Positions 9,843-20,036 of a DNA stretch of 64,000 nucleotides are shown piece after piece. Made by a program: the position numbers and the translations under genes. Position 1 is the first letter of the stretch. Every line of letters starts with the position of its first letter. This stretch comes from Paracoccus zeaxanthinifaciens ATCC 21588 (GTDB lineage: Bacteria; Pseudomonadota; Alphaproteobacteria; Rhodobacterales; Rhodobacteraceae). The stretch is from positions 228,892-292,891 of the forward strand of contig NZ_ATUJ01000004.1 of assembly GCF_000420145.1 (NCBI RefSeq), in the 5' to 3' direction. A model generated the notes under the pieces. The model did no database searches and was not told the origin of the DNA. It was given only the letters and a program-made list of their open reading frames with translations.

Positions 9843-10640
9843 TCAGCCGATGCGGCCCGAGATGTAGGCCTCGGTCCGGCTGTCCTGCGGCTTCGTGAAG
9901 ATGTCGTCGGTGTCGCCGTATTCCACCAGGTTGCCCAGGTGGAAGAAGGCGGTCTTCTGGCTGACCCGTGCGGCCTGCTGCATCGAGTGCGTGACGATCA
10001 CGACCGAGAATTCCTGGCGCAGCTGCTCGATCAGTTCCTCGACCTGGCCGGTCGCGATGGGGTCCAGCGCGCTGCAGGGCTCGTCCATCAGCAGCACTTC
10101 GGGGCTGGTGGCGACGGCGCGCGCGATGCACAGGCGCTGCTGCTGGCCGCCCGACAGGCCGGTGCCTGGTTCCTGCAGGCGGTCCTTGACCTCGTTCCAC
10201 AGGGCGGCGCCGCGCAGCGATCGCTCGACGATCTCGTCCAGCTCGGCGCGGTTGCGCGACAGGCCGTGGATGCGCGGGCCATAGGCCACGTTGTCATAGA
10301 TCGACTTCGGGAAGGGGTTCGGCTTCTGGAACACCATGCCCACGCGGGCGCGCAGCTGCACCGGGTCCACGCGCTTGTCGTAGATGTCCTCGCCATCCAG
10401 CCGGATCTCGCCCTGGATGCGGGCGATGGGGATGGTGTCGTTCATGCGGTTGATGCAGCGCAGGAAGGTCGACTTGCCGCAGCCCGACGGCCCGATGAAG
10501 GCCGTGACGGTCTTGTCCAGGATGTCCACGTCGACATCCTTGATGGCATGCTTGTCGCCATAGAACACCTGCACCTTACGTGCCGAGATCTTGATGTCGT
10601 CCTGGCCCACGGCGTTCTCCATTCGATTAGTATCGTACAT
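9843..10640 (-). CDS. pstB: phosphate ABC transporter ATP-binding protein PstB
   Basis: 265-residue ABC ATPase. Walker A is GPSGCGKST, the Q loop lies in [11 protein letters not shown], the signature is LSGGQQQRL, and Walker B is [12 protein letters not shown]. The PstB hallmark [14 protein letters not shown] after the Walker A region is present. It energises high-affinity phosphate import with PstA and PstC. Start 10640 has AAGGGAA seven bases upstream. Order and spacing place it between pstA and phoU in one operon. Confidence 0.96.
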   Translation of the reverse strand: MYDTNRMENAVGQDDIKISARKVQVFYGDKHAIKDVDVDILDKTVTAFIGPSGCGKSTFLRCINRMNDTIPIARIQGEIRLDGEDIYDKRVDPVQLRARVGMVFQKPNPFPKSIYDNVAYGPRIHGLSRNRAELDEIVERSLRGAALWNEVKDRLQEPGTGLSGGQQQRLCIARAVATSPEVLLMDEPCSALDPIATGQVEELIEQLRQEFSVVIVTHSMQQAARVSQKTAFFHLGNLVEYGDTDDIFTKPQDSRTEAYISGRIG

Positions 10641-10661
10641 TGTTGTTCCCTTTCGGCCGGA

Positions 10662-12017
10662 TCACCAGCGGCGCTCGAAGCGGCGGCGCAGGACGATTGC
10701 AAGCACGTTCATGCACAGCAGGAAGGCCAGCAGCACGATGATGGCGCCCGACGCGCGTTCGATGAAGGCGGGGTCGGCGCGCTGCGTCCAGTTGTAGACC
10801 TGCACCGGCAGCGCGGATGCGGGGTCGAACAGGCCCTCGGGCGGGGCAGCGGGGAATTCGCGGACGAAGGCCACCATGCCGATCAGCAGCAGCGGCGCGG
10901 TTTCGCCCAGTGCCTGCGCAAGGCCGATGATCGTGCCCGTCAGGATGCCCGGCATGGCCAGCGGCAGGACGTGGTGGAAGACCGACTGCATCTTCGACGC
11001 GCCGACCCCCAGTGCCGCGTCGCGGATCGAGGGCGGGACCGCCTTCAGTGCCGCGCGGGTCGAGATGATGATCGTCGGCAGCGTCATCAGGGTCAGCACC
11101 AGGCCGCCCACGATGGGCGCCGATTGCGGCAGGCCCGCGAAGTTGATGAAGGCCGCAAGGCCCAGGATGCCGAAGACGATCGAGGGGACCGCCGCCAGGT
11201 TCGAGATGTTCACCTCGATGACGTCGGTCCAGCGGTTCTTGGGCGCGAATTCCTCGAGATAGATCGAGGCGGCGACCCCGATCGGCACGGCCAGGAACAG
11301 CACCACCAGCATCATGTAGAGCGAGCCGAGGATCGCGACGCCCACGCCCGCGGCCTCGGGGCGCTGGTCGGATGCGTCGGGATTGGTCACGAAGTCCCAG
11401 TTGAAGCGCGTCACCAGCATGCCGCGCTCCTTCAGCTCCTCGGCCAGCATCAGCTGCTGGGGCGAGGTGTTGCCGTCGGCCTCGGCGCTTTCCATCGTGA
11501 CGCGGCCCTTGAAGTAGCCGTCCACGCGGCCGTTCACCAGCACGTTCGTCTCGACCGTCGTGCCCAGCAGCTCGGGATCGGCCAGCACACGGTCGCGCAG
11601 CTGGGCGGATGCCTCCTTCGAGATGAGGCCCCCGATATCCTTGTCGCTCAGGCCCTCGATCTCGATCCCGCCATCGGCGACGGCGGTATCGACGGCTGCG
11701 TCCAGCACGCGGCCATAGGACAGGGTCAGCACCTTCGACATCTCGGCCGGGTCGCGGTTCCCCTTGGGGTCCAGCACATCGGCATCCAGCGCGACGGGGA
11801 TCGACAGATAGGTCTGGCGGAACGCCCCTGCCCCGCCCCCGATGATCGAGCTGAGCAGCACGACAAGCGCCACCAGCGCGACGCCGATCGCGGCGGCACC
11901 ATAGCTGCGGAAGCGCTTCTCGGCGGCGTTGCGTTTCCTGGTCCGCGCATCCGCGACCAGCAGGGACGATTTCGTCGCGTCACGCGACGCGTCGGCGGGC
12001 ATCGGAAGATCGGTCAT
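10662..12017 (-). CDS. pstA: phosphate ABC transporter permease PstA
   Basis: 451-residue inner-membrane permease. The N-terminal 230 residues contain one membrane helix and a large soluble insertion, as in alphaproteobacterial PstA. The C-terminal half has the binding-protein-dependent transport domain, with the EAA-like loop AALKAVPPSIRDAALGVGASKMQSVFHHVLPLAMPG split here for length: AALKAVPPSIRDAALG, then GASKMQSVFHHVLPLAMPG. The start ATG overlaps the pstC stop (ATGA, 12014-12017), so it is translationally coupled to pstC. Confidence 0.94.
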   Translation of the reverse strand: MTDLPMPADASRDATKSSLLVADARTRKRNAAEKRFRSYGAAAIGVALVALVVLLSSIIGGGAGAFRQTYLSIPVALDADVLDPKGNRDPAEMSKVLTLSYGRVLDAAVDTAVADGGIEIEGLSDKDIGGLISKEASAQLRDRVLADPELLGTTVETNVLVNGRVDGYFKGRVTMESAEADGNTSPQQLMLAEELKERGMLVTRFNWDFVTNPDASDQRPEAAGVGVAILGSLYMMLVVLFLAVPIGVAASIYLEEFAPKNRWTDVIEVNISNLAAVPSIVFGILGLAAFINFAGLPQSAPIVGGLVLTLMTLPTIIISTRAALKAVPPSIRDAALGVGASKMQSVFHHVLPLAMPGILTGTIIGLAQALGETAPLLLIGMVAFVREFPAAPPEGLFDPASALPVQVYNWTQRADPAFIERASGAIIVLLAFLLCMNVLAIVLRRRFERRW

Positions 12018-13220
12018 TCGTACTGCTCGCGGTATTTGCGCACGATATAGAGCGCGACGATGTTCAGGGCGAGGGTGATGACGAACAGCGTCAGACCCAG
12101 GGCGAAGGCGACCAGCGTCTCGGGCGCCGAGAAGTCGTTGTCGCCGGTCAGCTGGCTGACGATCTTGACGGTGATCGTCGTCATGGCCTCGAACGGGTTG
12201 AGGCTCATCCTAGCGGCGGCCCCGGCGCCCAGCACCACGATCATCGTCTCGCCGATGGCGCGGCTGGCGGCCAGCAGGACGGCGCCGACGATGCCCGGAA
12301 GGGCGGCGGGCAGGACGACCTGCTTGATCGTCTCGGACGGGGTGGACCCGAGGCCCAGCGCACCGTCACGCAGCGATTGCGGCACGGCGTTGATGATGTC
12401 GTCCGAAAGCGAGCTGACGAAGGGGATCAGCATGATCCCCATGACCAGACCCGCCGTCAGCACCGAGGCGCCCGACTGGCCCAGGCCCAGCGGCTGCGCG
12501 AAGTAGTCGCGCAGCATCGGCCCGACGGTGATCAGCGCGAACAGGCCGTAGACGATGGTCGGAATGCCGGCCAAGACCTCGATCGCGGGCTTGGCGATGC
12601 CACGCACGCGCTTGCTTGCGTATTCGGACATGTAGATCGCGGCGAACATCCCGATGGGCACCGCGACCAGCAGGGCGATGAAGCTGATATACAGCGTGCC
12701 CCACAGCAGGGGCAGGATCCCCAGGTCCGAGTTGCCCTGGAAGCGCGGCGTCCAGTTGGTGCCGAAGAAGAAATCGGTCCAGCTGTATTTCTGGAAGAAG
12801 TGGCCGGTCTCGAAGACCAGCGACAGGACGATGCCCGCGGTGGTCAGGATGGCGATGGTGGAACACAGGATCAGCACACCCATCACGATCCGCTCGACCG
12901 TGTCGCGTGCCTTGTATTCGACGCCGATACGGGTCAGCCCCCAGACGAAGCCGATGATGCCCGCGGCGACGGCAAGCAGGCCGACGAAGGCGCCGGATTG
13001 TTCGCCCAGAATGCCCGCCATGCGCAGGAAGGATGCGATGACGATGACGGCAACGGGGGGGCGCCAGCGTCGTCAGGGCCACGCTGTAGCCGTGATAGGT
13101 GGGACGGCTGTGCAGGCGGCGGATATCGGGGCCGGCAGCGGCAAAAGCCCGGCCTCGCGCGGCGAAATAGCCGGCGATGGCCAGGATCAGGCTGGCGATG
13201 AAAGCCCAGGACAACGGCAT
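12014..13220 (-). CDS. pstC: phosphate ABC transporter permease PstC, frameshifted near its start
   Basis: The true start is ATG 13220 (AAGGAAA ribosome site), giving MPLSWAFIASLILAIAGYF and about 55 good N-terminal residues ending LTTLAPP. The frame then breaks in a run of seven C on the coding strand (G7 at 13055-13061). Removing one C joins LAPP directly to VAVIVIASFLRMAGILGE, restoring a PstC of about 400 residues. Downstream the permease is intact, with IKQVVLPAALPGIVGAVLLA as the EAA loop. As written, only 335 residues from ATG 13021 could be made. The cause could be a sequencing error, a real mutation or slippage. Confidence 0.9.
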
Positions 13221-13262
13221 AAGGCGTTTCCTTGCGTCAAGGCATGGAGGGAAGGTCGGTAT

Positions 13263-13288
13263 GGCGGCGCGACAGGTGCCGCGCCGCC
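13263..13288 (-). promoter_or_regulatory. intercistronic hairpin between pstS and pstC
   Basis: Perfect nine-base inverted repeat ggcggcgcg / cgcgccgcc with an eight-base loop in the 75-base pstS-pstC gap, with no T run after it. In binding-protein transport operons such hairpins commonly protect the upstream message or attenuate, so more binding protein than permease is made. Confidence 0.5.
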
Positions 13289-13295
13289 GGGTCGT

Positions 13296-14324
13296 TTACT
13301 GCATGGCTTCCTGGTTGGCCACGGCTTCCTGCGTCGCGGCCAGTTCCGGGTCCGAGACCAGGCCGTACTGGGCCAGCGGGCCGTCGGGGCCTGCCAGTTC
13401 ATCGGCGACGAAGAAGGATGCGTATTCCTCGAGGCCGGGGATCACGCCGATATGCGCCTTCTTGACGTAGAAGAACAGCGGACGCGAAACCGGGTACTCG
13501 CCCGAGGCGATGCTTTCGGTCGAGGGGGTGACGCCCGACATGGTGCCGACGCGCAGCTTGTCCATGTTGTTCTCGTAGAAGGACAGGCCGAAGACGCCGA
13601 TGCCGTTCGGCGCGCTCTCGATGCGCGACAGGGTCTCGGTATAGTCGCCGTCGATATCGACCGACTTGCCGTCGGTGCGCAGGGTCATGCAGGCTTCTTC
13701 CGCCGCATCCTCGTCGCCCATCTCGGCCATGAAGACCTCCATGGCGCCCGATTCCTCGCAGCCGGCCAGGATGACCTTCTCCTCGAAGACTTCGCGGGTG
13801 CCGTGCTTGGTGCCCGGAACGAAGGCCAGGATCTCCTGCTCGGGCAGGTCGGCGTTCACTTCGTTCCAGTTGGTCGCGGTGTTGTCGACGATGGCGCCGT
13901 CCTTGACGACCTTGGCGGCCAGGGCGTTGAACCAGTCGGCCGGGGTATAGGCGAATTCCGGACCTTCCGAGGCGTTGGCGAAGACGATGCCGTCATAGCC
14001 GATGCGGACCTCGATGATCTCCTCGACGCCGTTGGCGGCACAGGCCTCGATCTCGCTGTCCTTGATCTGGCGCGAGGCGTTGGCGACGTCGATGGTGTTT
14101 TCGCCCACGCCTTCGCAGAACTTCTTCAGGCCGGCCGACGAGCCGCCCGATTCCACGACCGGCGTCGGATAGTCGGTGTTCTCGCCGAAGGCTTCGGCGA
14201 CGATGGTTGCGTAGGGCAGCACGGTCGAGGAACCGGCGACCTGGATCTGGTCGCGTGCCGCAGCGGCCGAAGCCGACAGTGCGATGGCCGAAAGGGCGGT
14301 AGCGGTAAGGCCGAAGGTTTTCAC
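13296..14324 (-). CDS. pstS: periplasmic phosphate-binding protein PstS
   Basis: 342 residues. Sec signal peptide KTFGLTATALSAIALSASAAAA, then the mature start RDQIQVAGSSTVLPYATIV, which is the PstS phosphate loop (GSSTV). Later family markers are ESGGSSAGLKKFCEG and KHGTREVFEEKVILAGC. GTG 14324 is chosen over the ATG at 14363 because GGAGA lies six bases upstream and the signal peptide then begins at residue 2. It captures phosphate in the periplasm for PstCAB and is the first operon gene, preceded by a Pho box. Confidence 0.94.
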   Translation of the reverse strand: MKTFGLTATALSAIALSASAAAARDQIQVAGSSTVLPYATIVAEAFGENTDYPTPVVESGGSSAGLKKFCEGVGENTIDVANASRQIKDSEIEACAANGVEEIIEVRIGYDGIVFANASEGPEFAYTPADWFNALAAKVVKDGAIVDNTATNWNEVNADLPEQEILAFVPGTKHGTREVFEEKVILAGCEESGAMEVFMAEMGDEDAAEEACMTLRTDGKSVDIDGDYTETLSRIESAPNGIGVFGLSFYENNMDKLRVGTMSGVTPSTESIASGEYPVSRPLFFYVKKAHIGVIPGLEEYASFFVADELAGPDGPLAQYGLVSDPELAATQEAVANQEAMQ

Positions 14325-14390
14325 TTGCTGTCTCCGTTGCAGGAAGAGTTTTGCATGGGGCATGCCCTAGCCCCCGAATGTGACGCCTAT

Positions 14391-14420
14391 GTATGAGATT
14401 TGTAACAGCAGGGTGACAAA
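14391..14420 (-). promoter_or_regulatory. Pho box upstream of pstS (three direct repeats)
   Basis: Read on the minus strand there are three seven-base units at exact 11-base spacing: TTGTCAC, CTGTTAC and CTCATAC. This is the PhoB-binding layout (CTGTCAT-like repeats every helical turn). It lies about 67 bases upstream of the pstS start and fits PhoB control of its own operon. Confidence 0.75.
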
Positions 14421-14448
14421 GCAGGCCCGGCTGCGCAAGGGCGTCATG

Positions 14449-14473
14449 AAAAAGCCCCGCCGGATGGCGGGGC
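14449..14473 (-). terminator. Rho-independent terminator after thyX
   Basis: On the minus strand GCCCCGCC, a short loop and GGCGGGGC are followed by TTTTT. It lies 26 bases after the thyX stop and separates thyX from the pst promoter. Confidence 0.8.
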
Positions 14474-14498
14474 CTGTACGAAAGGACAGGTCGTCCCC

Positions 14499-15404
14499 TC
14501 AGCCCCACTCGGCCGTGAACTCGCGCCATTCGCGCGCACCCATGCCGGATTGCTCCTGGGTCACGGTTTCGCCCGCAAGGCGGCGCTTCAGGACGGCGGC
14601 GGCCTGCGCGGACAGGCTGACGGCATCCATGCGGTAATCGCGGAAGGCATTGAAGGCCGCGGGCACCCAGTCGGCGACGATGTCGCACATCTTCTCGGCA
14701 TAGACGCGGATCTCGTACTGGGCGTGGCTGTCGGCGCGCAGGCGCAGGAAATGCAGCAGGTTGTGCAGGTCCGTCTTCCAGTACCACTGGGTATAGATGT
14801 TGGCGGGCAGGTTCATCCGCGCCAGTTCGCGCGCAAGTCCCTGCTGGCCGTCATTGCTCAGCATGCTCTCGTAGTGGTCGTAGGACCGCATCGCGTCGTC
14901 GCGCAGCAGGTCCAGCACGCGCTGCGCCTCGTCGCCCTGAAGGATCTCGCCCCGGCCCTGGTTGTTCTGGCTGGACTGCGCGGCCAGCTGATCGGGCGCG
15001 GGGATATAGAATTCACGGTCGAGGATCGAATAGCGCGCGGAATATTCGTTCACGTTCGCCATGCGGTGGCGGATCCACTGGCGGGCCACGAAGACCGGCA
15101 GCTTGACGTGGAACTTGACCTCGCACATCTCGAACGGGGTCGAGTGCCAGTGCCGCATCAGATAGCGGATCAGCCCCTCGTCGTTCTGGACCGATTTCGT
15201 GCCGCGACCATAGCTGACACGCGCCGCCTGGCAGATCGCGGAATCGTCGCCCATGTAGTCGATGACGCGGACCAGCCCGTGATCCAGCACATGGTGCGCG
15301 ACATAGAGGTGCTTTTCCATGCCGGGAACGGTGGCACGCAGCGTCTGTTGCGGGGCTTCGCGCAGGGCGTCGATCTCGGCCTGCTGTTCCGGGGTCAGGG
15401 GCAT
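14499..15404 (-). CDS. thyX: FAD-dependent thymidylate synthase ThyX
   Basis: 301 residues. The ThyX motif [14 protein letters not shown] binds FAD and dUMP and is unmistakable; [18 protein letters not shown] and the C-terminal [15 protein letters not shown] region also fit. It methylates dUMP to dTMP with methylenetetrahydrofolate and a reduced flavin. ATG 15404 is chosen because AAAGGA lies seven bases upstream; longer readings to 15527 add unrelated sequence. It is monocistronic, with a terminator downstream. Confidence 0.95.
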   Translation of the reverse strand: MPLTPEQQAEIDALREAPQQTLRATVPGMEKHLYVAHHVLDHGLVRVIDYMGDDSAICQAARVSYGRGTKSVQNDEGLIRYLMRHWHSTPFEMCEVKFHVKLPVFVARQWIRHRMANVNEYSARYSILDREFYIPAPDQLAAQSSQNNQGRGEILQGDEAQRVLDLLRDDAMRSYDHYESMLSNDGQQGLARELARMNLPANIYTQWYWKTDLHNLLHFLRLRADSHAQYEIRVYAEKMCDIVADWVPAAFNAFRDYRMDAVSLSAQAAAVLKRRLAGETVTQEQSGMGAREWREFTAEWG

Positions 15405-15519
15405 GGCGGTCCTTTCTGGCTTCGTGTCCGTCATTTGACGCATCGGGGGCCGGATCGCAAGCTTGCCGACCGTGGCACGGCGTGACACCTTGCCCGCGAC
15501 CGGAACCAAGGAGATGACG

Positions 15520-15948
15520 ATGGACATCCGCTATCTGCACACGATGGTGCGCGTGAAGGACCTGGAAAAGACGATGGCGTTCTTCAGCCTTCTGGGCCTC
15601 GAGGAAACCCGCCGCATCGACAACGAGAAGGGCCGCTTCTCGCTGGTCTTCATGGCGCCTCCGGGCCAGCCGGAATGCCCGGTCGAACTGACCTGGAACT
15701 GGGACGGCGACGAGGGGCTTCCCTCGGACAGCCGCCATTTCGGCCATCTCGCCTATCGCGTCGGCAACATCTACGAGATGTGCCAGAAGCTGATGGATGC
15801 GGGCGTGACCATCAACCGCCCCCCGCGCGACGGGCACATGGCCTTCGTGCGCAGCCCCGACAACATCTCGATCGAGATCCTGCAGGAGGGCGACGACCTG
15901 CCCCCGCAAGAGCCGTGGGCAAGCATGGAGAACACCGGCCACTGGTAA
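15520..15948 (+). CDS. VOC-family glyoxalase I (lactoylglutathione lyase-like)
   Basis: 142 residues, two beta-alpha-beta-beta-beta repeats. The four metal ligands of bacterial glyoxalase I can be placed: His7 in YLHTMVRV, Glu in VELTWNW, His in FGHLAYRV and Glu in ISIEILQEG. The enzyme converts the methylglyoxal-glutathione hemithioacetal to lactoylglutathione. ATG 15520 has AAGGAG six bases upstream; ATG 15514 overlaps that site. Divergent from thyX and convergent with the ldtR-like gene. Confidence 0.88.
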   Translation: MDIRYLHTMVRVKDLEKTMAFFSLLGLEETRRIDNEKGRFSLVFMAPPGQPECPVELTWNWDGDEGLPSDSRHFGHLAYRVGNIYEMCQKLMDAGVTINRPPRDGHMAFVRSPDNISIEILQEGDDLPPQEPWASMENTGHW

Positions 15949-15984
15949 TCCCGACCGCGCCGTCCGCCCCGAAGGCGGGCGGCG

Positions 15985-16542
15985 TCAATAGATGTAGCGG
16001 ATCTGCTCGGTCCAGAAGCGTTCGATCCGGCGGGATTGCATGTTCACCTGGTCCAGGGGCGGATCCTCGAGGACGCCCGACATGGCAAGCCCCTCGGCGT
16101 GGCGCAGGAACATCGCGTGGACGGTGTTGCGCACCTCCTGCCCCTCGTCGGTCAGGCGCACGCGGACCGAGCGGCGGTCCATGTCGCAGCGCTCGTGATG
16201 GACATAGCCCATCGCGACCAGCTTCTTCAGGTTGTAGCTGACATTGGACCCCTGGTACATCCCGCGAGAGCGCAGCTCGCCCGCGGTCACCTCGGCACTG
16301 CCAAGGTTGTACAGGATCATCGCCTGCACCGGCGTCAGGTCGGCCCGTCGCAGACGCTCGAACTCGTCCTTGATCAGATCCAGCATCAGCCGATGCATCC
16401 TTTCCAGGATCTGGAGGGATTCGAGATAGGCCTCGGTCATTTCCGAGATGCCGGCGGCCTCGGCCATGCTGGCCGCCGACGGAAGCGGGTCACGATGTGC
16501 GGATGCAAGCATTGGATCTGGTCGTCCTGTCCTGTGCGTCAT
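15985..16542 (-). CDS. ldtR: LdtR-type MarR-family transcriptional regulator
   Basis: 185 residues from ATG 16542, or 175 from ATG 16512; the start is unresolved. The winged-helix core reads LTPVQAMILYNLG, then VTAGELRSRGMYQGSNVSYNLKKLV and MDRRSVRVRLTDEG, closely resembling LdtR of alphaproteobacteria. LdtR regulates an L,D-transpeptidase gene and osmotic or envelope tolerance in Liberibacter and relatives. No transpeptidase gene is adjacent here, so the regulon is inferred from the family. Confidence 0.8.
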   Translation of the reverse strand: MTHRTGRPDPMLASAHRDPLPSAASMAEAAGISEMTEAYLESLQILERMHRLMLDLIKDEFERLRRADLTPVQAMILYNLGSAEVTAGELRSRGMYQGSNVSYNLKKLVAMGYVHHERCDMDRRSVRVRLTDEGQEVRNTVHAMFLRHAEGLAMSGVLEDPPLDQVNMQSRRIERFWTEQIRYIY

Positions 16543-16608
16543 GCCTCATGACTGACACAGGAAAGACAACCGACGGTTAACGCCGCTGCCTTTTCCGCAC
16601 CCTTGCGA

Positions 16609-18547
<1,939 letters not shown>

Positions 18548-18558
18548 ACATGCGTTAA

Positions 18559-18581
18559 GTCTCCAAGCCATTATTGGAGAC
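18559..18581 (+). promoter_or_regulatory. hairpin that includes the ribosome site of the next gene
   Basis: Perfect eight-base inverted repeat gtctccaa / ttggagac with a seven-base loop. The downstream arm contains GGAG (18576-18579), the ribosome site for ATG 18586. It may control translation or act as an incomplete terminator for the aminotransferase gene. Confidence 0.45.
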
Positions 18582-18585
18582 ACAC

Positions 18586-18915
18586 ATGCTGCCACATGAC
18601 GCCATCGTGGTCGTCGCCGACGGCCGCTCTGCCACGCTGTTCCGTAACGTGTCGCGTTACGGGCTGCTTCTCGAACCCTCCGAGAGCCTCGACCCTGCTG
18701 ACGGCAGCGCCGCGTATTTCCCCGAGGCGCTTGCCAGCCACCTGAACGCGCTGGCCTGCCAGCAGCGTTTCGACGACATCGCGATCATCGCGGATCCCGA
18801 CACGCTGCGGACCCTGCGGCGGCATTATCACAAGGAATTGCAGTTCCGCCTGCGCAAGGAGGTCGCGCAGGCGATCGCGCCGCAGCCCGAGGCCGCGGCA
18901 TCCGCGCTTCACTGA
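18586..18915 (+). CDS. host attachment protein family (PF10116-like) protein
   Basis: 109 residues. The opening AIVVVADGRSATLFRNVS and the C-terminal FDDIAIIADPDTLRTLRRHYHKEL resemble the family first named for Agrobacterium attachment to host cells. It is shorter than the usual 140-150 residues because the charged middle is reduced. The function of the family is not well established. It is probably co-transcribed with the aminotransferase 38 bases upstream, behind a hairpin that covers its ribosome site. Confidence 0.6.
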   Translation: MLPHDAIVVVADGRSATLFRNVSRYGLLLEPSESLDPADGSAAYFPEALASHLNALACQQRFDDIAIIADPDTLRTLRRHYHKELQFRLRKEVAQAIAPQPEAAASALH

Positions 18916-18989
18916 AGCTGCGCCAGCACGGCCATCAGAAGGACGCCCCCCAAGGGGACGCCCAGGAACCAGAACAGTAGTTCCTTCAT
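18909..18989 (-). CDS. 26-residue putative membrane peptide
   Basis: A short frame gives MKELLFWFLGVPLGGVLLMA and six more residues. It is almost entirely one hydrophobic helix, like small membrane proteins often found after metabolic genes in this family. It begins 14 bases after the 3-hydroxybutyrate dehydrogenase stop on the same strand. There is no strong ribosome site directly upstream (GAGG is 14 bases away). Existence is plausible, function unknown. Confidence 0.4.
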   Translation of the reverse strand: MKELLFWFLGVPLGGVLLMAVLAQLQ

Positions 18990-19003
18990 GCCGCGCGGAA
19001 TCC

Positions 19004-19786
19004 TCACAGCGCGGTCCAGCCGCCGTCCACGCTGATCGTGGTGCCCGTGATCTGGGCGGCCGCGTCGCTGCACAGGAATACCGCCGTATCGCCCAGCTGG
19101 TCGGTCGTGGCGAATTCCTTCGACGGCTGGCGTTCCAGGATGACCTTCTCGATCACCTCCTCGCGATCCATCCCGTATTTCTGCATCGTGTCGGGGATCT
19201 GCGCCTCGACCAACGGCGTGTGGACATAGCCGGGGCAGATCGCGTTCGCGGTGATCGGATCGCGCGCCGTTTCCAGCCCCGTCACCTTGGTCAGCCCGAC
19301 GATGCCGTGCTTGGCCGCGACATAGGCGGATTTGTAGGGGCTGGCGGTCAGGCCATGCGCCGAGGCGATGTTGATGACGCGGCCCCAGCCCGCCTCGCGC
19401 ATCATCGGCAGCGCGGCGGCAATGGTGTGGAAGGCCGAGCTGAGATTGATCGCCATGATCGCGTCCCATTTCTCGGTCGGGAAATCGGGAATGGCCGCGA
19501 CATGCTGGATGCCCGCGTTGTTCACGATGATGTCGCAGCGGCCCGCCTTCTCGACCAGAGCGCGGCATTCGTCCGCCTTGGACATGTCGGCCTTGATATA
19601 GCGCGCCTCGACGCCGTGTTCGGCGGCCAGCTTGGCTGCCAGCTCGTGATCCTCGTCGCGGTCGGTGAAGCTGTTCAGGACCACGTTCGCCCCTGCCCGC
19701 GCAAGGCGGCTGGCCACGCCCAGCCCGATCCCGGAGTTGGAGCCGGTGATGACGGCGGTCTTGCCGACCAGAAACTTCTCGAACAC
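19004..19786 (-). CDS. 3-hydroxybutyrate dehydrogenase (SDR family)
   Basis: 260 residues, the standard length. NAD-binding GSNSGIGLG at residue 15, NNAGIQHV, and the catalytic Ser-Tyr-Lys in NIASAHGLTASPYKSAYVAAKHG split over the usual spacing. It oxidises 3-hydroxybutyrate to acetoacetate with NAD, part of polyhydroxybutyrate use. GTG 19786 is preferred, with AGGAGG seven bases upstream; the longer reading to 19873 would start inside an sRNA terminator. A 26-codon membrane peptide may follow it. Confidence 0.9.
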   Translation of the reverse strand: MFEKFLVGKTAVITGSNSGIGLGVASRLARAGANVVLNSFTDRDEDHELAAKLAAEHGVEARYIKADMSKADECRALVEKAGRCDIIVNNAGIQHVAAIPDFPTEKWDAIMAINLSSAFHTIAAALPMMREAGWGRVINIASAHGLTASPYKSAYVAAKHGIVGLTKVTGLETARDPITANAICPGYVHTPLVEAQIPDTMQKYGMDREEVIEKVILERQPSKEFATTDQLGDTAVFLCSDAAAQITGTTISVDGGWTAL

Positions 19787-19841
19787 GGGGAAACCTCCTG
19801 CTTTGACCGGGCGGACGCGCCCTTCGCAGTCGCAGCATGAG

Positions 19842-19917
19842 AAAAAAAAAGCGCCCGCACAAGGCGGGCGCAAGTCATGAGGCAGGTTTCATACAGGCAA
19901 GAAACCTATCGAGCAGT
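19842..19917 (-). ncRNA. candidate small RNA with its own promoter and terminator
   Basis: Read on the minus strand there is TTGGAC, 17 bases, then TATAAAT (19924-19952). A start near 19917 follows, then a stem with arms AGGTTTC and GAAACCT, and finally an eight-base GC hairpin (19851-19871) followed by nine T. No reading frame of note lies inside. The terminator is upstream of the dehydrogenase gene, so it cannot serve that gene, and no other minus-strand gene precedes it. This leaves an independent transcript of about 76 bases. Confidence 0.6.
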
Positions 19918-19923
19918 GGGTTA

Positions 19924-19952
19924 TTTATACGCGAGGAACCGCCCGAGTCCAA
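19924..19952 (-). promoter_or_regulatory. sigma-70-like promoter for the candidate sRNA
   Basis: -35 TTGGAC (19947-19952) and -10 TATAAA (19924-19929), separated by exactly 17 bases. It is among the best promoter matches in the window. Confidence 0.55.
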
Positions 19953-19972
19953 CACCGAACTTCCGGGTTTGG

Positions 19973-20003
19973 TTGACGCACCCCCGCCAAGCCTGTTGAT
20001 AAT
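19973..20003 (+). promoter_or_regulatory. possible promoter of the peptide-binding protein gene
   Basis: TTGACG at 19973 and GATAAT at 19998 lie 34 bases upstream of ATG 20037. The spacing is 19 bases, slightly long. It is divergent from the sRNA promoter. Confidence 0.4.
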
Positions 20004-20036
20004 GTTGCCAAACAAGAAGGCTCGGGGCGGCAGGCA

